The notes: generated by a model not told the origin, from the letters alone. Shown: positions 33,826 through 43,958, counted from the stretch's first letter. The stretch is DNA of 64,000 bases from Bombella saccharophila (GCF_026385475.1 NZ_JANIDW010000001.1:310001-374000), one strand, 5' to 3'. Made by a program: numbers and translations.

Positions 33826-35294
33826 CGTTTTGACCTCAAAATAGCGCGTTTTTTGGCATAATGAGGATGGTAAAGAAGGGCCAATAGGCACGCCCCTCCC
33901 AGACAGGCAGCAAGAGCATCAACGCTAAGAAAAAGAGCTGGGCGGCCTGTATGGAAGGGACGAGTGGCAAGGTCTAGCCCGCTTGTGCCAAGGCCTAAGA
34001 GCATCAACATCATCAATAAATGGCGGGCAGCATGGCGGCTTATCAAGGCGTAAAGAAGTGAGACACCCCATAAGGTGAAGAAAAGCCCTTCCTCCCATAA
34101 GATGGGGGGGAGGGGGGCAGGGAGCCGTGTACTCCAGCAAAGAGCAAGGGTGGCGAGGGGTAAGCCGAATATTGTCGCCATGCTCACCGCGCGATAGAGC
34201 CGTTGCCGAATATGCTGACTGTAAGTGATGGCGTGATGATGGCAGAGGTGATTTTGCTCCGATTGTAAGAACAGCCTCATGCCGGAGCCGATAATTAAGC
34301 ACCCTAAAAGGCCAGTGAGCCCATAAAGACAACGTGTGACGAACCCCGCCCAGCGCAGGTTATGCACCCCGAGGAAAACGCTATGTAGAGTAGGGCATAA
34401 ATTGTGAGGGGGAAGGCGCGGGCGTGAAGCTGTTATGGCTTGGCGGTAAAGGCAGAAATGCAGTGTATCAGGGGCATATAAGGCGAGCTCTTTGCCCGCA
34501 AGCATGAAGAAGCCATTGCCCTCATCACCCCATTGCTGTTGTGCGTTTTGGGCTAATTTGGTGATGAGTGCATCAGAGATAGGGGGTGATGTCTGACTAT
34601 GGGCCTGATGGCGGTTTGCAGGTCGTGCTGTGTGGGAGGGCGGATTGATAAAATGAAGGAGTTTTTGGGATTGCAGCACAAGGCCAGAGCCCCCCACGAT
34701 GAAAAGAATTGGTATGCTGAGCGTTCCCCCAAGGAGGTGGAGGTCCAACCATTGGCGATGGCGTGCCGCATGAGGGCGGAAAAGGAGTAAGTCAGGGAGA
34801 AAGCGGCGGAGTTGAAGCCATAAACCGCTGATGAGGGCTATCATCAAGGCCAAGCCAGCTAAGGCAGTGAGACATTGTCCCCACGGCGTAGGAAGATACA
34901 GGCTGCTATGGAGGGTGGTGAAAAAGGAGCCCCCGACAACATCCGATGTGAGGAGAGGCAAGCCGGTATCGGCAGCAAGCGCAGGGCCGCGGAAAATATG
35001 GCCATCATAATGCCATAGGCGGAAAACAGGGTCTCGTTGTGAGGGCAGTTTTAAAAAGGCGAACTGGCCTTTATCAAGCTGGGCTTTAAGCTGATGGCTT
35101 GCCTCTATAAGGCCGGTTTGGCTCATGGGAGGGGAAGAGGGGCGCAAGGCTGCCTCTGGCTGCATCCAGTTTTGGACTTCTGGCCCAAAGCAAGCAAGGC
35201 TCCCTGTAAAACAGAGGATGAATAAAAAGACCCCAAAGGGAAAGCCAACCCAACGGTGGATAACGCGCAAAATGGTGCGGAGCCTAGGGGACAT
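33822..35294 (-). CDS. PepSY-associated membrane protein (PiuB/FoxB-like, iron uptake)
   Basis: The 490-residue protein begins with the family signature HRWVGFPFGVFLFILCFTGSLACF (His13, first membrane helix). Periplasmic PepSY-like parts, internal helices near residues 140-160, 190-215 and 335-360, and several helices in the last 110 residues follow. Members of this family (PiuB, FoxB, FsrB-like) sit beside TonB receptors and are thought to reduce or release iron from siderophores at the inner membrane. It is divergent from the TonB receptor gene; a Fur-like box (35314-35330) stands 20 bases before its ATG. It overlaps the DUF3325 gene by 4 bases. Confidence 0.88.
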   Translation of the reverse strand: MSPRLRTILRVIHRWVGFPFGVFLFILCFTGSLACFGPEVQNWMQPEAALRPSSPPMSQTGLIEASHQLKAQLDKGQFAFLKLPSQRDPVFRLWHYDGHIFRGPALAADTGLPLLTSDVVGGSFFTTLHSSLYLPTPWGQCLTALAGLALMIALISGLWLQLRRFLPDLLLFRPHAARHRQWLDLHLLGGTLSIPILFIVGGSGLVLQSQKLLHFINPPSHTARPANRHQAHSQTSPPISDALITKLAQNAQQQWGDEGNGFFMLAGKELALYAPDTLHFCLYRQAITASRPRLPPHNLCPTLHSVFLGVHNLRWAGFVTRCLYGLTGLLGCLIIGSGMRLFLQSEQNHLCHHHAITYSQHIRQRLYRAVSMATIFGLPLATLALCWSTRLPAPLPPILWEEGLFFTLWGVSLLYALISRHAARHLLMMLMLLGLGTSGLDLATRPFHTGRPALFLSVDALAACLGGACLLALLYHPHYAKKRAILRSKR

Positions 35295-35313
35295 AGGGGT
35301 GCGACAACATATG

Positions 35314-35330
35314 AATGAGAATTGTTCGCA
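35314..35330 (-). promoter_or_regulatory. Fur-like iron box before the PepSY operon
   Basis: AATGAGAATTGTTCGCA on the plus strand; its reverse complement TGCGAACAATTCTCATT matches 15 of 17 bases of the box before the TonB receptor. It lies 20 bases upstream of the PepSY ATG, a suitable place for repression by an iron sensor of the Fur family. Confidence 0.65.
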
Positions 35331-35431
35331 TCTTTAATGGGCTTTCTAAACGCTGTAAATGGCGGTGAGAAAGATTGTTAAAGCTTAGCAACAGAGGGAG
35401 GGGGAAGGTGAGAGTGCTGATAAAGAATCAT

Positions 35432-35448
35432 TGCGAATAATTTTCATT
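35432..35448 (+). promoter_or_regulatory. Fur-like iron box before the TonB receptor
   Basis: TGCGAATAATTTTCATT, 37 bases before the likely receptor start. The same 17-base pattern occurs on the opposite strand before the PepSY gene (15/17) and before the iron ABC importer at 54342 (12/17). It resembles known proteobacterial Fur boxes. Confidence 0.65.
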
Positions 35449-35485
35449 TACATATAAACAGCACTCCCTGGCTCCCTTATTTAGG

Positions 35486-37735
35486 ATGATTGAAGAGATG
35501 GTGTCTCTATTTCGTATGTCTTATAAAACTGTTGGTTTATGGGGATTGGTGGTTGGGAGCAGCTTGGCAAGCCCATCTTTATGGGCCGCGGAATCATCTC
35601 ACTATGCTCCTGTTGGTAAAGGAAAGAGTGACGCACAACACCCTTCCTCCAAAGTGGCGAAAGCGAACCTAAAACAGCAACATCCTCCACAAGAGACGAT
35701 CATCGTTAAAGCGCGGCGGCGTGAGCGGATGGAGGTTCAGCTTGGGGGGCAAGCTGGTGTGTTGGGGACTAAAAAGGGGTTAGACCTTCCCTTTAACCTC
35801 CGCAGCTATACCTCCAGCATGATTTTGAATCAGCAATCACAGACATTAGGTCAGGTTTTGGAGAATGACCCCTCCGTACGGACAACCTATGGCTACGGCA
35901 ATTTCTCGGAAGTATTTATCATTCGTGGTCTGCCTATTTATGGGGATGATGTTGCCATTAATGGGCTTTATGGCATTACCCCGCGCCAGCTTGTCTCACC
36001 GCAGCTTTATGATTCTGTGCAGGTGATGAATGGGGCGAATGCCTTCCTCAATGGGGCGGCTCCCGGTGGGACCTCTATTGGTGGGAATATCAATCTTCAA
36101 TTCAAACATGCCGGGAAAGACCCGCTATTACGCGTAACAGGCGATTATACCGGGACAGGCCAAGGCGGCGGTAATGTGGATATGAGCCGGCGGTTTGGGG
36201 AAAGTCAGCAATTTGGTGTTCGCTTTAATGCTGCTGGAATGGACGGGCAGACCTCCATCCACGGGGAGCGGCGACATTCCGTGGCATTAGGGTTGGATAC
36301 GGATTGGCATAATGAGGCAGAGACAACCCGCATTACGATGGATATTAACTACCAGAATCAGAACGTCCAGCAGGGGCGCGGTGGGGTTTTGTTATCATCT
36401 GCCTTAACCTCTGTCCCCAAACCAACGGCACCGTCTCATAATTGGGGCCAGCGTTGGAGCTATGAAGACATGCATTATGTCTTTGGGATGGTGAATGTAG
36501 AGCATGACCTTAACAAGCACATCACGCTTTACGGAGCGTTTGGCGGGTTAACAGGGAAAGAGGAAGGGAATTATAGCTCTCTCACCGTGACGAACGCCCA
36601 AACAGGGGCGGGGACAGATGGCTTCCTTTATGTGCCGTATCAGGAGACGAATGAGAGTACGCGTGGCGGGGCGCGTGTGCATGTTAATACCGGGCCATTA
36701 AAGCATGAGATTAATCTTGGGGCATCCAGCTTGTGGAATGAGGTTGCACGCGCATGGGGTTTTGGGAAGTCGAGTGCGAGCAACCTCTATGCACCTATTT
36801 ATTCGCCTTTGCCTGAAACGACCTTAACAGGGGGGAATGTTCATCATCCTAAAAGAGATATGATGACACGGCTTTATAGCGTGTTCTTCTCCGATACTGT
36901 GTCCTTCTGGCATGACCGCATCGCGCTGACAGGGGGCTTCCGTTATCAGAACATTATGACAAAATCCTACGGCTATAAGCAGGTTTTGACGGACCATTAT
37001 GACCGTGATGCCATCACCCCTGTGGTAGGGCTTGTCATCCATATGACAAAACATTCCTCCTTTTATTTTAACCGTGTTGAAGGGTTGGCGCCGGGCCCAC
37101 AGGCAACAGGGGCGAATATTGTTAATATGGGACAGCTCTTTGCCCCAGTGCGGACAGTGCAATATGAGTTCGGCGGGAAGTACGATATTGGACGGTTTAG
37201 CGCGTCTTTAGCTTTTTACCGCTTAACGCAGCCTAATAGTTATGTCCGCCCTTATGGCAATACAGGGCAAGGTATTTTCACCGTGGATGGAGAGCAGCGT
37301 AACCAAGGGATTGAGTTCAATATCAATGGGGAAATTATCAAGGGCCTGCGCTTTAATGGGGGAACGGCCCTCATTGATGCCAAACAGATGAAAGGAACCT
37401 ATGAAGGGCAACGGGCCATCGGGGTGCCCGGTTATACGATCAACGGGAATATAGAATATGACATCCCTTTTGCTAAAGGGCTGACCTTAACGGGGCGCGT
37501 GATTCATACTGGCCATCAATGGGCGAATGCACAGAACACACAGCGTATTGCCAACTGGACGACTTACGACCTCGGCGGGCGATATACGTTCTTGATGACG
37601 CGTAAACAGCCTATGACATTACGCTTTGGTGTAGAGAACCTGACCAATAGCCATTATTGGGCATCCTCTTATGGTGGCTATCTGACAGAGGGGCTACCGC
37701 GGACCTTTAAAGCCTCGTTGACGATGGATTTATAA
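35486..37735 (+). CDS. TonB-dependent siderophore receptor
   Basis: The 749-residue protein has a signal sequence (hydrophobic core LWGLVVGSSLASPSLW, cut near AA at 34-35), a TonB-box-like ETIIVKA, and a plug domain with LGQVLENDPSVRTTYGYGNFSEVFIIRGLP. The beta-barrel ends in RTFKASLTMDL, whose final hydrophobic residue is typical. The sequence resembles ferrichrome/pesticin-type receptors of the FcuA/FhuA group; the exact ligand is unknown. It should bring ferric siderophores across the outer membrane using TonB energy. ATGs at 35498 and 35516 also precede the signal core, and no strong ribosome site decides between them. A Fur-like box lies upstream. Confidence 0.9.
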   Translation: MIEEMVSLFRMSYKTVGLWGLVVGSSLASPSLWAAESSHYAPVGKGKSDAQHPSSKVAKANLKQQHPPQETIIVKARRRERMEVQLGGQAGVLGTKKGLDLPFNLRSYTSSMILNQQSQTLGQVLENDPSVRTTYGYGNFSEVFIIRGLPIYGDDVAINGLYGITPRQLVSPQLYDSVQVMNGANAFLNGAAPGGTSIGGNINLQFKHAGKDPLLRVTGDYTGTGQGGGNVDMSRRFGESQQFGVRFNAAGMDGQTSIHGERRHSVALGLDTDWHNEAETTRITMDINYQNQNVQQGRGGVLLSSALTSVPKPTAPSHNWGQRWSYEDMHYVFGMVNVEHDLNKHITLYGAFGGLTGKEEGNYSSLTVTNAQTGAGTDGFLYVPYQETNESTRGGARVHVNTGPLKHEINLGASSLWNEVARAWGFGKSSASNLYAPIYSPLPETTLTGGNVHHPKRDMMTRLYSVFFSDTVSFWHDRIALTGGFRYQNIMTKSYGYKQVLTDHYDRDAITPVVGLVIHMTKHSSFYFNRVEGLAPGPQATGANIVNMGQLFAPVRTVQYEFGGKYDIGRFSASLAFYRLTQPNSYVRPYGNTGQGIFTVDGEQRNQGIEFNINGEIIKGLRFNGGTALIDAKQMKGTYEGQRAIGVPGYTINGNIEYDIPFAKGLTLTGRVIHTGHQWANAQNTQRIANWTTYDLGGRYTFLMTRKQPMTLRFGVENLTNSHYWASSYGGYLTEGLPRTFKASLTMDL

Positions 37736-37748
37736 GACCAGCTTATGG

Positions 37749-37783
37749 AAAAGGACCATGCAGTAAAATGGCATGGTCCTTTT
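37749..37783. terminator. Terminator between TonB receptor and glnD
   Basis: A perfect 13-bp stem (AAAAGGACCATGC with GCATGGTCCTTTT) closes a 9-base loop, with a T-run at 37780-37784. The preceding A-run allows action on the convergent glnD transcript as well. Confidence 0.85.
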
Positions 37784-37799
37784 TAAGGGGCGGGTAAAG

Positions 37800-40622
37800 C
37801 TAGGTTGTTGGCTCTGCTGTTTGATGGAGGGTGTTGATTAACGCAGCCGCCAAGGCTTCTTCCTGCGCTGGGGAGGTGAGTTTATGGCCCGTTGCATCAG
37901 TGATGTAAAAGACATCCACCGCGCGTAGCCCATAGGTCATAATATGGGCGGAGGAGATATGCAGCTTCATCCGGCTGAGCGTGGCTGTGATGTTGTGCAG
38001 AAGAGCAGGCCGGTCCCGCCCATTGACCTCCACAATACTACAGCTTTCTGAGGCTTCATTATCAATAAGTACTTGCGAGGGGATATGCAGGGCCTCTAGC
38101 CGCCGTGTGAGCGGGAATTGCGCTGCCTTGAGCGTCTCGCTGAGGTCAATCTCACCATGAATGGCTTGGATGACCGTCTCACGCAAGCGGTCCAGATGCT
38201 CTTCCTCTATAAAGGCTTCCCCATAGGGGTCTTGGAACCAGAATGTATCGAGCACCATATTGCTGTTAAGCGTATGGATGCGCGCATCGGCAATGGAAGC
38301 CCCACATAACGCTAACGCCCCCGTAATGCGGGAGAATAGCCCCGGTTGATCCTTACAAAAAACAGTTAGCTCTGTAATGCCGCGCTCTGGTAGGGGGGCG
38401 ATATCTAAGAGGATGGCATCATCCCGCCCTTCGGCACGATAGCGGCTAACAAGCCGTGCATGGCGGAGCTGGCTATCTCCATCAAAGCCAAGCCAATAGC
38501 CCGGGCGGCCTAACTTGATGAAATGAGCAATATCAGCAGGGGTCATGCCTTCTGCCTGCAATGCCTCTTGGACAAAGATTTTATTTTGCTCTACGCGCTC
38601 ATCATCTTCTTGGGCTTGTAATCCACCCTCTAAGACATCAGCAATACGGCTATAGAGGCGGCCAAGGAGGGTCGCCTTCCACGCATTCCATGCGTGTGGG
38701 CCAACGGCGCGAATATCAATAATGCTAAGGAGCAATAAGAGCCGGAGCCGCTTGGGGGACTGGATAATATCGGCGAGGTCTAAGATGGTTTGTGGGTCAT
38801 CAATATCCCGGCTAAAGGCGGTGCGGGAGAGGAGTAAATGATGCAGCACAAGCCATGAGACTGTATCGCTATCGCTAGCAGAGAGGCCAAGTTGCTGGCA
38901 AATGCGCGTGGCGAGTTGTGCGCCAATTTCGGAATGTCCGCCCCCACGCCCCTTGCCAATATCGTGCAATAAGGCTGCGAGATAAAGGACTGTTCTTTGG
39001 GTAATGGTGCGGGCAACTTTATAAGCAAGGGGAAGCTCATCAGCCATTTGCCCTTGCTCAATCAGCCGCAAAATACGGATAGATTCAATGATGTGGGCAT
39101 CAACACTATAAAGGTGATAGCCGTCAAATTGTGTCCGCCCTAAAATGCGAGACCAGCCGGGGAGGAAGTGTGAGAGTATCCCCGTCTCATTAAGTAAAGG
39201 CAGCCAGAAGGTGCGTTCGTGCTCTGTATGGGCGGGGGAGGCCTCCGGTTGGGAGGGGGCGTCCTTTAGGGGGTCGCAGAGTAGTTGTAAGAAAAGCGAT
39301 GAAGCCTCTGCATTCCCACATAGCGCTGCTGCGTGACGTTCAAAACGGATAAGCTGCTGGAAGGCAGCTGGGTGTAACGGTAATTGATAACGCCGGGCAC
39401 AATCTAATAAGCGGAAAATAGTGATTGGCTCTTTTACCAAGATAAGCGGGTTAGGCAGGTTAAGATACCCATCAACACGTTGGAATCCCTCAGGCCCGGC
39501 TTCAATATGCGGAGGGCTTTGTTGGATTTGATGGCGCAGATAGAGAATAAGAGCCGGCTGGAAAACATGCGATAGCCGCATCACTGCGCGTGCCATGAGG
39601 AAATGATGCCGCATAAAGCGGTCCACCCCACGTTGATGGCCATGGTTACCATAACGCATCCGCGCACCAATAATGGGCTGGACGTCAAATGTTAGTCGCT
39701 CTTCATTACGCCCGGTGATGTAATGGAGGTGAAGGCGGACTGTCCAAAAGAAGTTCCATAAAATGCGTGTACGGGTGATTTCACGTTTTGTCAGCAAACC
39801 TAATAACGTGCTGATAGGCGCAAGCCCGCGTGCGTGCCGAAAGGTGGAATGTTCTGGCACGTCATAGCCTAAAGCAGCATGACCGATCCAACTAAGGACT
39901 TGGAGGTCCCGCAGGCCGCCTTTCCCTTCTTTAATGTGAGGTTCGACAAGGTAAGGTGTATCGCCAAAGGCGTGATGGCGGTCCTCTCGTTGGGCAATGG
40001 CCCCACGGATGAATTTTTTAAGGGTTGGCCCTTTTAGATAAGCATCATGCTGTTTGCGTAATGTATGGGCGAGGCCCTCTTGACCATAGAGAGGGCGGAT
40101 GTCTAGGAGGGTTGTACAGGCGGTTTGGTCTGTTTTGGCCATCTCCATCGCGCTCTCAATAGTGCGGGTAGCATGGCCTACGCGCACACCAAGGTCCCAG
40201 AGAGTATAGAGCACATACTCAATAGCTTTAATGAGCTTTGGCGAAGGGGCTTCCTTAGTTAGGAAGAGGAGGTCCACATCACTAAAAGGCGCCATTAAAG
40301 CAGCCCCGTACCCCCCCGTTGCACAGAGGCAAAAGGCTTCTTCTGTATCATCATCCTGCGTATGGGCAGGTAGATTCGCATAATGGGCGAGCTTGTTGAT
40401 GATATGGTCCATGAGGAAGGCGAGGCTGCGGGCTGTGGCTATACCGTTAGCTTCGCGCTGCTCAAAACGCTGACGAATAGACTCGCGCTGGGTACTTAGC
40501 TCCGCACAGAGGCGTGTGAGGGCTTCTTCCCGAGGAAGGCGAGGTTGATAGGCCACATGGTGATCAGAAGCGGACATAGGGTCGTTCCTCTCTACAGGGG
40601 CGTTTGGCCAGGATATGGTCAT
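37800..40622 (-). CDS. glnD: [Protein-PII] uridylyltransferase / uridylyl-removing enzyme GlnD
   Basis: The 940-residue protein has the GlnD order: a nucleotidyltransferase domain with GGYGAALMAPFSDVDLLF (Gly103-106, Asp115 and Asp117), a middle domain, an HD domain with AALLHDIGKGRGGGHSEIG, and two C-terminal ACT domains (ITELTVFCKDQPGLFSRI and IVEVNGRDRPALLHNI) that sense glutamine. It uridylylates PII at low glutamine and removes UMP at high glutamine, steering ammonia assimilation, including the GltBD step encoded nearby. Its ATG 40622 overlaps the mutS stop (ATGA); ATG 40577 with GAGG is an alternative. The mutS-glnD pairing has no obvious functional logic. Confidence 0.95.
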   Translation of the reverse strand: MTISWPNAPVERNDPMSASDHHVAYQPRLPREEALTRLCAELSTQRESIRQRFEQREANGIATARSLAFLMDHIINKLAHYANLPAHTQDDDTEEAFCLCATGGYGAALMAPFSDVDLLFLTKEAPSPKLIKAIEYVLYTLWDLGVRVGHATRTIESAMEMAKTDQTACTTLLDIRPLYGQEGLAHTLRKQHDAYLKGPTLKKFIRGAIAQREDRHHAFGDTPYLVEPHIKEGKGGLRDLQVLSWIGHAALGYDVPEHSTFRHARGLAPISTLLGLLTKREITRTRILWNFFWTVRLHLHYITGRNEERLTFDVQPIIGARMRYGNHGHQRGVDRFMRHHFLMARAVMRLSHVFQPALILYLRHQIQQSPPHIEAGPEGFQRVDGYLNLPNPLILVKEPITIFRLLDCARRYQLPLHPAAFQQLIRFERHAAALCGNAEASSLFLQLLCDPLKDAPSQPEASPAHTEHERTFWLPLLNETGILSHFLPGWSRILGRTQFDGYHLYSVDAHIIESIRILRLIEQGQMADELPLAYKVARTITQRTVLYLAALLHDIGKGRGGGHSEIGAQLATRICQQLGLSASDSDTVSWLVLHHLLLSRTAFSRDIDDPQTILDLADIIQSPKRLRLLLLLSIIDIRAVGPHAWNAWKATLLGRLYSRIADVLEGGLQAQEDDERVEQNKIFVQEALQAEGMTPADIAHFIKLGRPGYWLGFDGDSQLRHARLVSRYRAEGRDDAILLDIAPLPERGITELTVFCKDQPGLFSRITGALALCGASIADARIHTLNSNMVLDTFWFQDPYGEAFIEEEHLDRLRETVIQAIHGEIDLSETLKAAQFPLTRRLEALHIPSQVLIDNEASESCSIVEVNGRDRPALLHNITATLSRMKLHISSAHIMTYGLRAVDVFYITDATGHKLTSPAQEEALAAALINTLHQTAEPTT

Positions 40623-43303
40623 GACGGGGACCTTTCTTCATGTGGCGTGCCTGTTTCATGATGGTCTTTAAGCAGTTTTTTTAACTGGTAAAGAACATTA
40701 TGGGCCTCTCGTGGGGAGAGAGAATCCGGGTCCAAGTCCTCAAGGAGCTGGATGGCTTCTAAGGGTGAGTCGGTGAGAGGGGCATGATGATTTTGTTCAA
40801 AAAGAGGGAGAGACGTGGCTTTTTGGTTGTTGCTGCGCTCCTCCTCTAAATGCGTTAGGAGGATGCGCGCTCGGTGAATGATAGTGGACGGTATTCCTGC
40901 TAATTTTGCAACATGCAAACCCCAGCTTTTTTGTGCAAGACCGGGGCGGACTTCATGTTGGAAGATGACCTCTCCCTTCCATTCCCGCACGGCCATTGTA
41001 TAGGCCCCAAGGCGGGGGAGTGTGTCCAGTAATGCGCCAAGCTCATGATAATGCGTGGCAAAGATGGTGCGGCAGCGTAATTGGGAATGGAGAGCTTCCA
41101 ACGTTGCCCATGCGATGGAAAGCCCATCCAGCGTTGAGGTGCCACGACCAATTTCATCCACCACGACAAGGGAGCGCGGCCCCGCTTGGTTGAGGATAGC
41201 GGCAGTCTCAGTCATTTCCACCATAAAGGTGGAGCGGCCACGCGCGAGGTCATCAGCGGCTCCAACGCGGGAGAAGAGACGGTCCACAATCCCAATTTTG
41301 GCCTCTTGAGCAGGGAGGGGGAGGCCGGCTTGGGCAAGAATGACCGCTAGAGCATTTTGGCGGAGGAAGGTCGATTTCCCCGCCATGTTAGGCCCGGTGA
41401 GTAAGATAGCGTGTTTTTCTGGCGGTAGGGTGCAATCATTCGCGATGAAGGGGCTATTATGGGCAGGGTTATCCTGCAAAGCCGCTTCCACCACAGGGTG
41501 ACGGCAGGTATGGAGGCTGAAATCCCGCCCCTCGGTCATGACCGGGCGGCACCATGAGCCGCGTGCCATGAGAGTAGCGCATGAGAGCAGAACATCCAGC
41601 TCGGCCAAAGCAAGGCCGATTTCATCAAGGGCAGGGGTGTTTAGGCATTGCTGGGCGAGGTCGGTAAAGAGGTGGCGTTCTAATTGGTCTGCTTTTTCAG
41701 ATGCTTCTAAAATAGCTTGATTAAGGGATGTGAGTTCTTCGTTGGAGAAACGCGCGAGGCTTGTCGTCCCTTGGCGGAAGCTTAACTCCTCATGCTGGCG
41801 TAAGGTACGACCGGCCGCCGTGGGGACCTCGATAACATAACCAAGTTGATTGTGATGGCGGATACGCAAGCTTGTTATGTTGTAATGCTCTGCCAAACGG
41901 ACTTGAAGCTGAGCGACCAGACGACGGCTATTATCGCGGAGGTCCCGTTGATGGTCTAATTCCGCATCAAAGCCGGGGGCAATGACCCCACCATCCTCAA
42001 TCTTGGCGGGGAGGTCCGGGTTTAGCGCAGCGTCTAAACGTTCGAGCAATGTGTCAGCACGGCCATAGAGTTTAGCGCCAATCTGACGGATATAGGAGGG
42101 CATAGACTCCGTTGCTAATGGGGCTAGGGCCTCGGTGACGAGGTTGGCTGTTCGTAGCGTATCGCGGAGTGCTGCAAGGTCCCGTGGGAGGGGGCGTCCG
42201 CTGGAGATACGGCCTAAAGCACGTGCAGAATCAGGGGCCTGTTTGAGGATGTCGCGTAACGTAGTGGTCAGCTGAGGGTGTTGATGCAGCCAATCCCATC
42301 CCTCTTGTCGTTGCGTGATGAGGGTGAGGTCTGTGCTAGGGCTGCTAAGCCATGACGCTAAGAGGCGTGTCCCAGCGGCCGTATTGGTCTGATTCACGCT
42401 GTTAAAAAGCGTGTGTTTTGTATCGCCATCGCGGGATTGGAGAATATCAAGGCTGCTGCGTGTGGCAGGGTCTAGCCCCATGATGGTGTCTAAACCATGG
42501 TCGATGGGTGGGGCTAAGCGGGGGAGGCCGCCAGCCTGACTACGGCGGACATAATTTAGTAATACCGCACAGGCTATGCTTTGCTCTGTACTGAAATCCC
42601 CTAACGAATCTATTTGAGCAACGTGATAAGCCTCTTTTATCGTGCGCTCTGCTGTGGCTTGGTCTGGGCAAGCCGTGGAGGGGGTGAGAAGGCCAGCATA
42701 ATCAGCAGGGATGAGGGATGGCTCAGCCAAAATCTCGGAGGGGGCCAGGCGGGCAAGAAGTTCAGCAAGGGCATCTTGTGTGAGTGCGAGCATTTCCAAC
42801 GTGCCGGTGGAAATATCAATCCATGCTGCGCCGAGCCGGTTTTTATGGCGTTTATCAGCGGCGGTAATGGCAAGGAGCGTGTTGGCCCGCCCAGCTTCTA
42901 AGAGTTCATCCTCTGTGAGGGTGCCGGGGGTTATAACACGGATGATCTCGCGCCGGAGCGGGCCTTTTTGGCCTTTACTTGGGGTTTCTGTCTGCTCGGC
43001 AACGGCAACGCGGAAGCCACGGCGGATGAGGCGGGAGAGGTAAATTTGTGCCGTGCCAACAGGGACGCCGCACATAGGGATAGGGGCATCATCATGCATA
43101 CCGCGCTGGGTGAGGGTGATGTCCAAAGCCAGAGAGGCGGCTTCTGCATCCCCGAAGAATAATTCGTAAAAATCCCCCATGCGGAAGAAAAGTAATGCGT
43201 CAGGTTCTTGGTGTTTTAAGCTAAACCACTGCTCCATGGTCGGTGTGACTTTGCCCGTTTTTTGAGCGGGAATAGGGGGGATATGTGGCTTTTGGTTGAC
43301 CAT
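40619..43303 (-). CDS. mutS: DNA mismatch repair protein MutS
   Basis: The 894-residue protein has the mismatch-binding FFRMGDFYELF motif near residue 40, the connector and clamp domains, and the ATPase with Walker A TGPNMAGKST, the DEIGRGTST Walker B and the ATHYHEL motif. A Pro/Gln-rich N-terminal leader of about 18 residues precedes the core. It recognises mismatches after replication and recruits MutL. It is divergent from the fRMsr gene by 181 bases and is coupled to glnD by a 4-base overlap. Length and motifs are full, so no mutator defect is implied. Confidence 0.97.
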   Translation of the reverse strand: MVNQKPHIPPIPAQKTGKVTPTMEQWFSLKHQEPDALLFFRMGDFYELFFGDAEAASLALDITLTQRGMHDDAPIPMCGVPVGTAQIYLSRLIRRGFRVAVAEQTETPSKGQKGPLRREIIRVITPGTLTEDELLEAGRANTLLAITAADKRHKNRLGAAWIDISTGTLEMLALTQDALAELLARLAPSEILAEPSLIPADYAGLLTPSTACPDQATAERTIKEAYHVAQIDSLGDFSTEQSIACAVLLNYVRRSQAGGLPRLAPPIDHGLDTIMGLDPATRSSLDILQSRDGDTKHTLFNSVNQTNTAAGTRLLASWLSSPSTDLTLITQRQEGWDWLHQHPQLTTTLRDILKQAPDSARALGRISSGRPLPRDLAALRDTLRTANLVTEALAPLATESMPSYIRQIGAKLYGRADTLLERLDAALNPDLPAKIEDGGVIAPGFDAELDHQRDLRDNSRRLVAQLQVRLAEHYNITSLRIRHHNQLGYVIEVPTAAGRTLRQHEELSFRQGTTSLARFSNEELTSLNQAILEASEKADQLERHLFTDLAQQCLNTPALDEIGLALAELDVLLSCATLMARGSWCRPVMTEGRDFSLHTCRHPVVEAALQDNPAHNSPFIANDCTLPPEKHAILLTGPNMAGKSTFLRQNALAVILAQAGLPLPAQEAKIGIVDRLFSRVGAADDLARGRSTFMVEMTETAAILNQAGPRSLVVVDEIGRGTSTLDGLSIAWATLEALHSQLRCRTIFATHYHELGALLDTLPRLGAYTMAVREWKGEVIFQHEVRPGLAQKSWGLHVAKLAGIPSTIIHRARILLTHLEEERSNNQKATSLPLFEQNHHAPLTDSPLEAIQLLEDLDPDSLSPREAHNVLYQLKKLLKDHHETGTPHEERSPS

Positions 43304-43484
43304 GTAGGAAAGAGAACCTTAACGAATAAGCAACAATTAACCTATTTATCTGAGAGTAACAGGGTTTCAATCAAGAATGCGACTATTTTCTCGCTCAATG
43401 ATGGGAAGCATGTTGGAAGTTACCTAAAAAGACAGCGTAATTCTTTCCTTGTTATCATTGGGGGGAGAATGGCATGGTGTGTTT

Positions 43485-43958
43485 ATGAGTACTGCACCGC
43501 AAAATCCAATTTTATTTGATGATGTTCTGCCGATGGCCCAAGGATTGCTAGAGGCCGAATGTGATGAGATTGCTAACCTCGCCAATATCGCTGCTTTGTT
43601 GTTTGAGGCGATGGCTCAAGTAAATTGGGTTGGGTTTTACGTGATGAAAGCCGGCGAGCTTGTGCTTGGGCCTTTCCAAGGGCGGATTGCTTGTACGCGG
43701 ATTGCTGTTGGTAAAGGCGTGTGTGGCACCGCCGTAGCAGAGCGTGCGACCCAACGCGTGGCAGATGTGTATGCCTTCCCCGGTCATATTGCCTGCGATG
43801 GGGCCTCAGCCTCGGAGATTGTTATCCCGATTATGCGCGACGGGCAGGTTTATGGCGTGTTGGATATTGATAGCCCCGTGACGAATCGTTTTTCAGCAGA
43901 TGACCAAGAGCAGCTTGAATCATTAGTCCGTTTGATAGAAGCGCACTTCGCTGGCTGA
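43485..43958 (+). CDS. msrC: Free methionine-(R)-sulfoxide reductase (GAF domain)
   Basis: The 157-residue GAF-domain protein has the three redox cysteines of the YebR/fRMsr family: Cys70 (GRIACTRI), Cys80 (GKGVCGTA) and Cys104 (GHIACDGAS). The NWVGFY motif is also present. It reduces free methionine-R-sulfoxide, protecting the methionine pool from oxidation. ATG 43485 gives the family-like start; the upstream frame from 43449 adds non-family residues. It ends only 4 bases from the convergent murJ with no visible terminator. Confidence 0.92.
   Translation: MSTAPQNPILFDDVLPMAQGLLEAECDEIANLANIAALLFEAMAQVNWVGFYVMKAGELVLGPFQGRIACTRIAVGKGVCGTAVAERATQRVADVYAFPGHIACDGASASEIVIPIMRDGQVYGVLDIDSPVTNRFSADDQEQLESLVRLIEAHFAG

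Noticed and set aside
43262-43519. 85-residue plus-strand frame across the mutS/msrC gap
   Set aside because: It overlaps both the mutS start and the msrC coding start, and its composition looks random.
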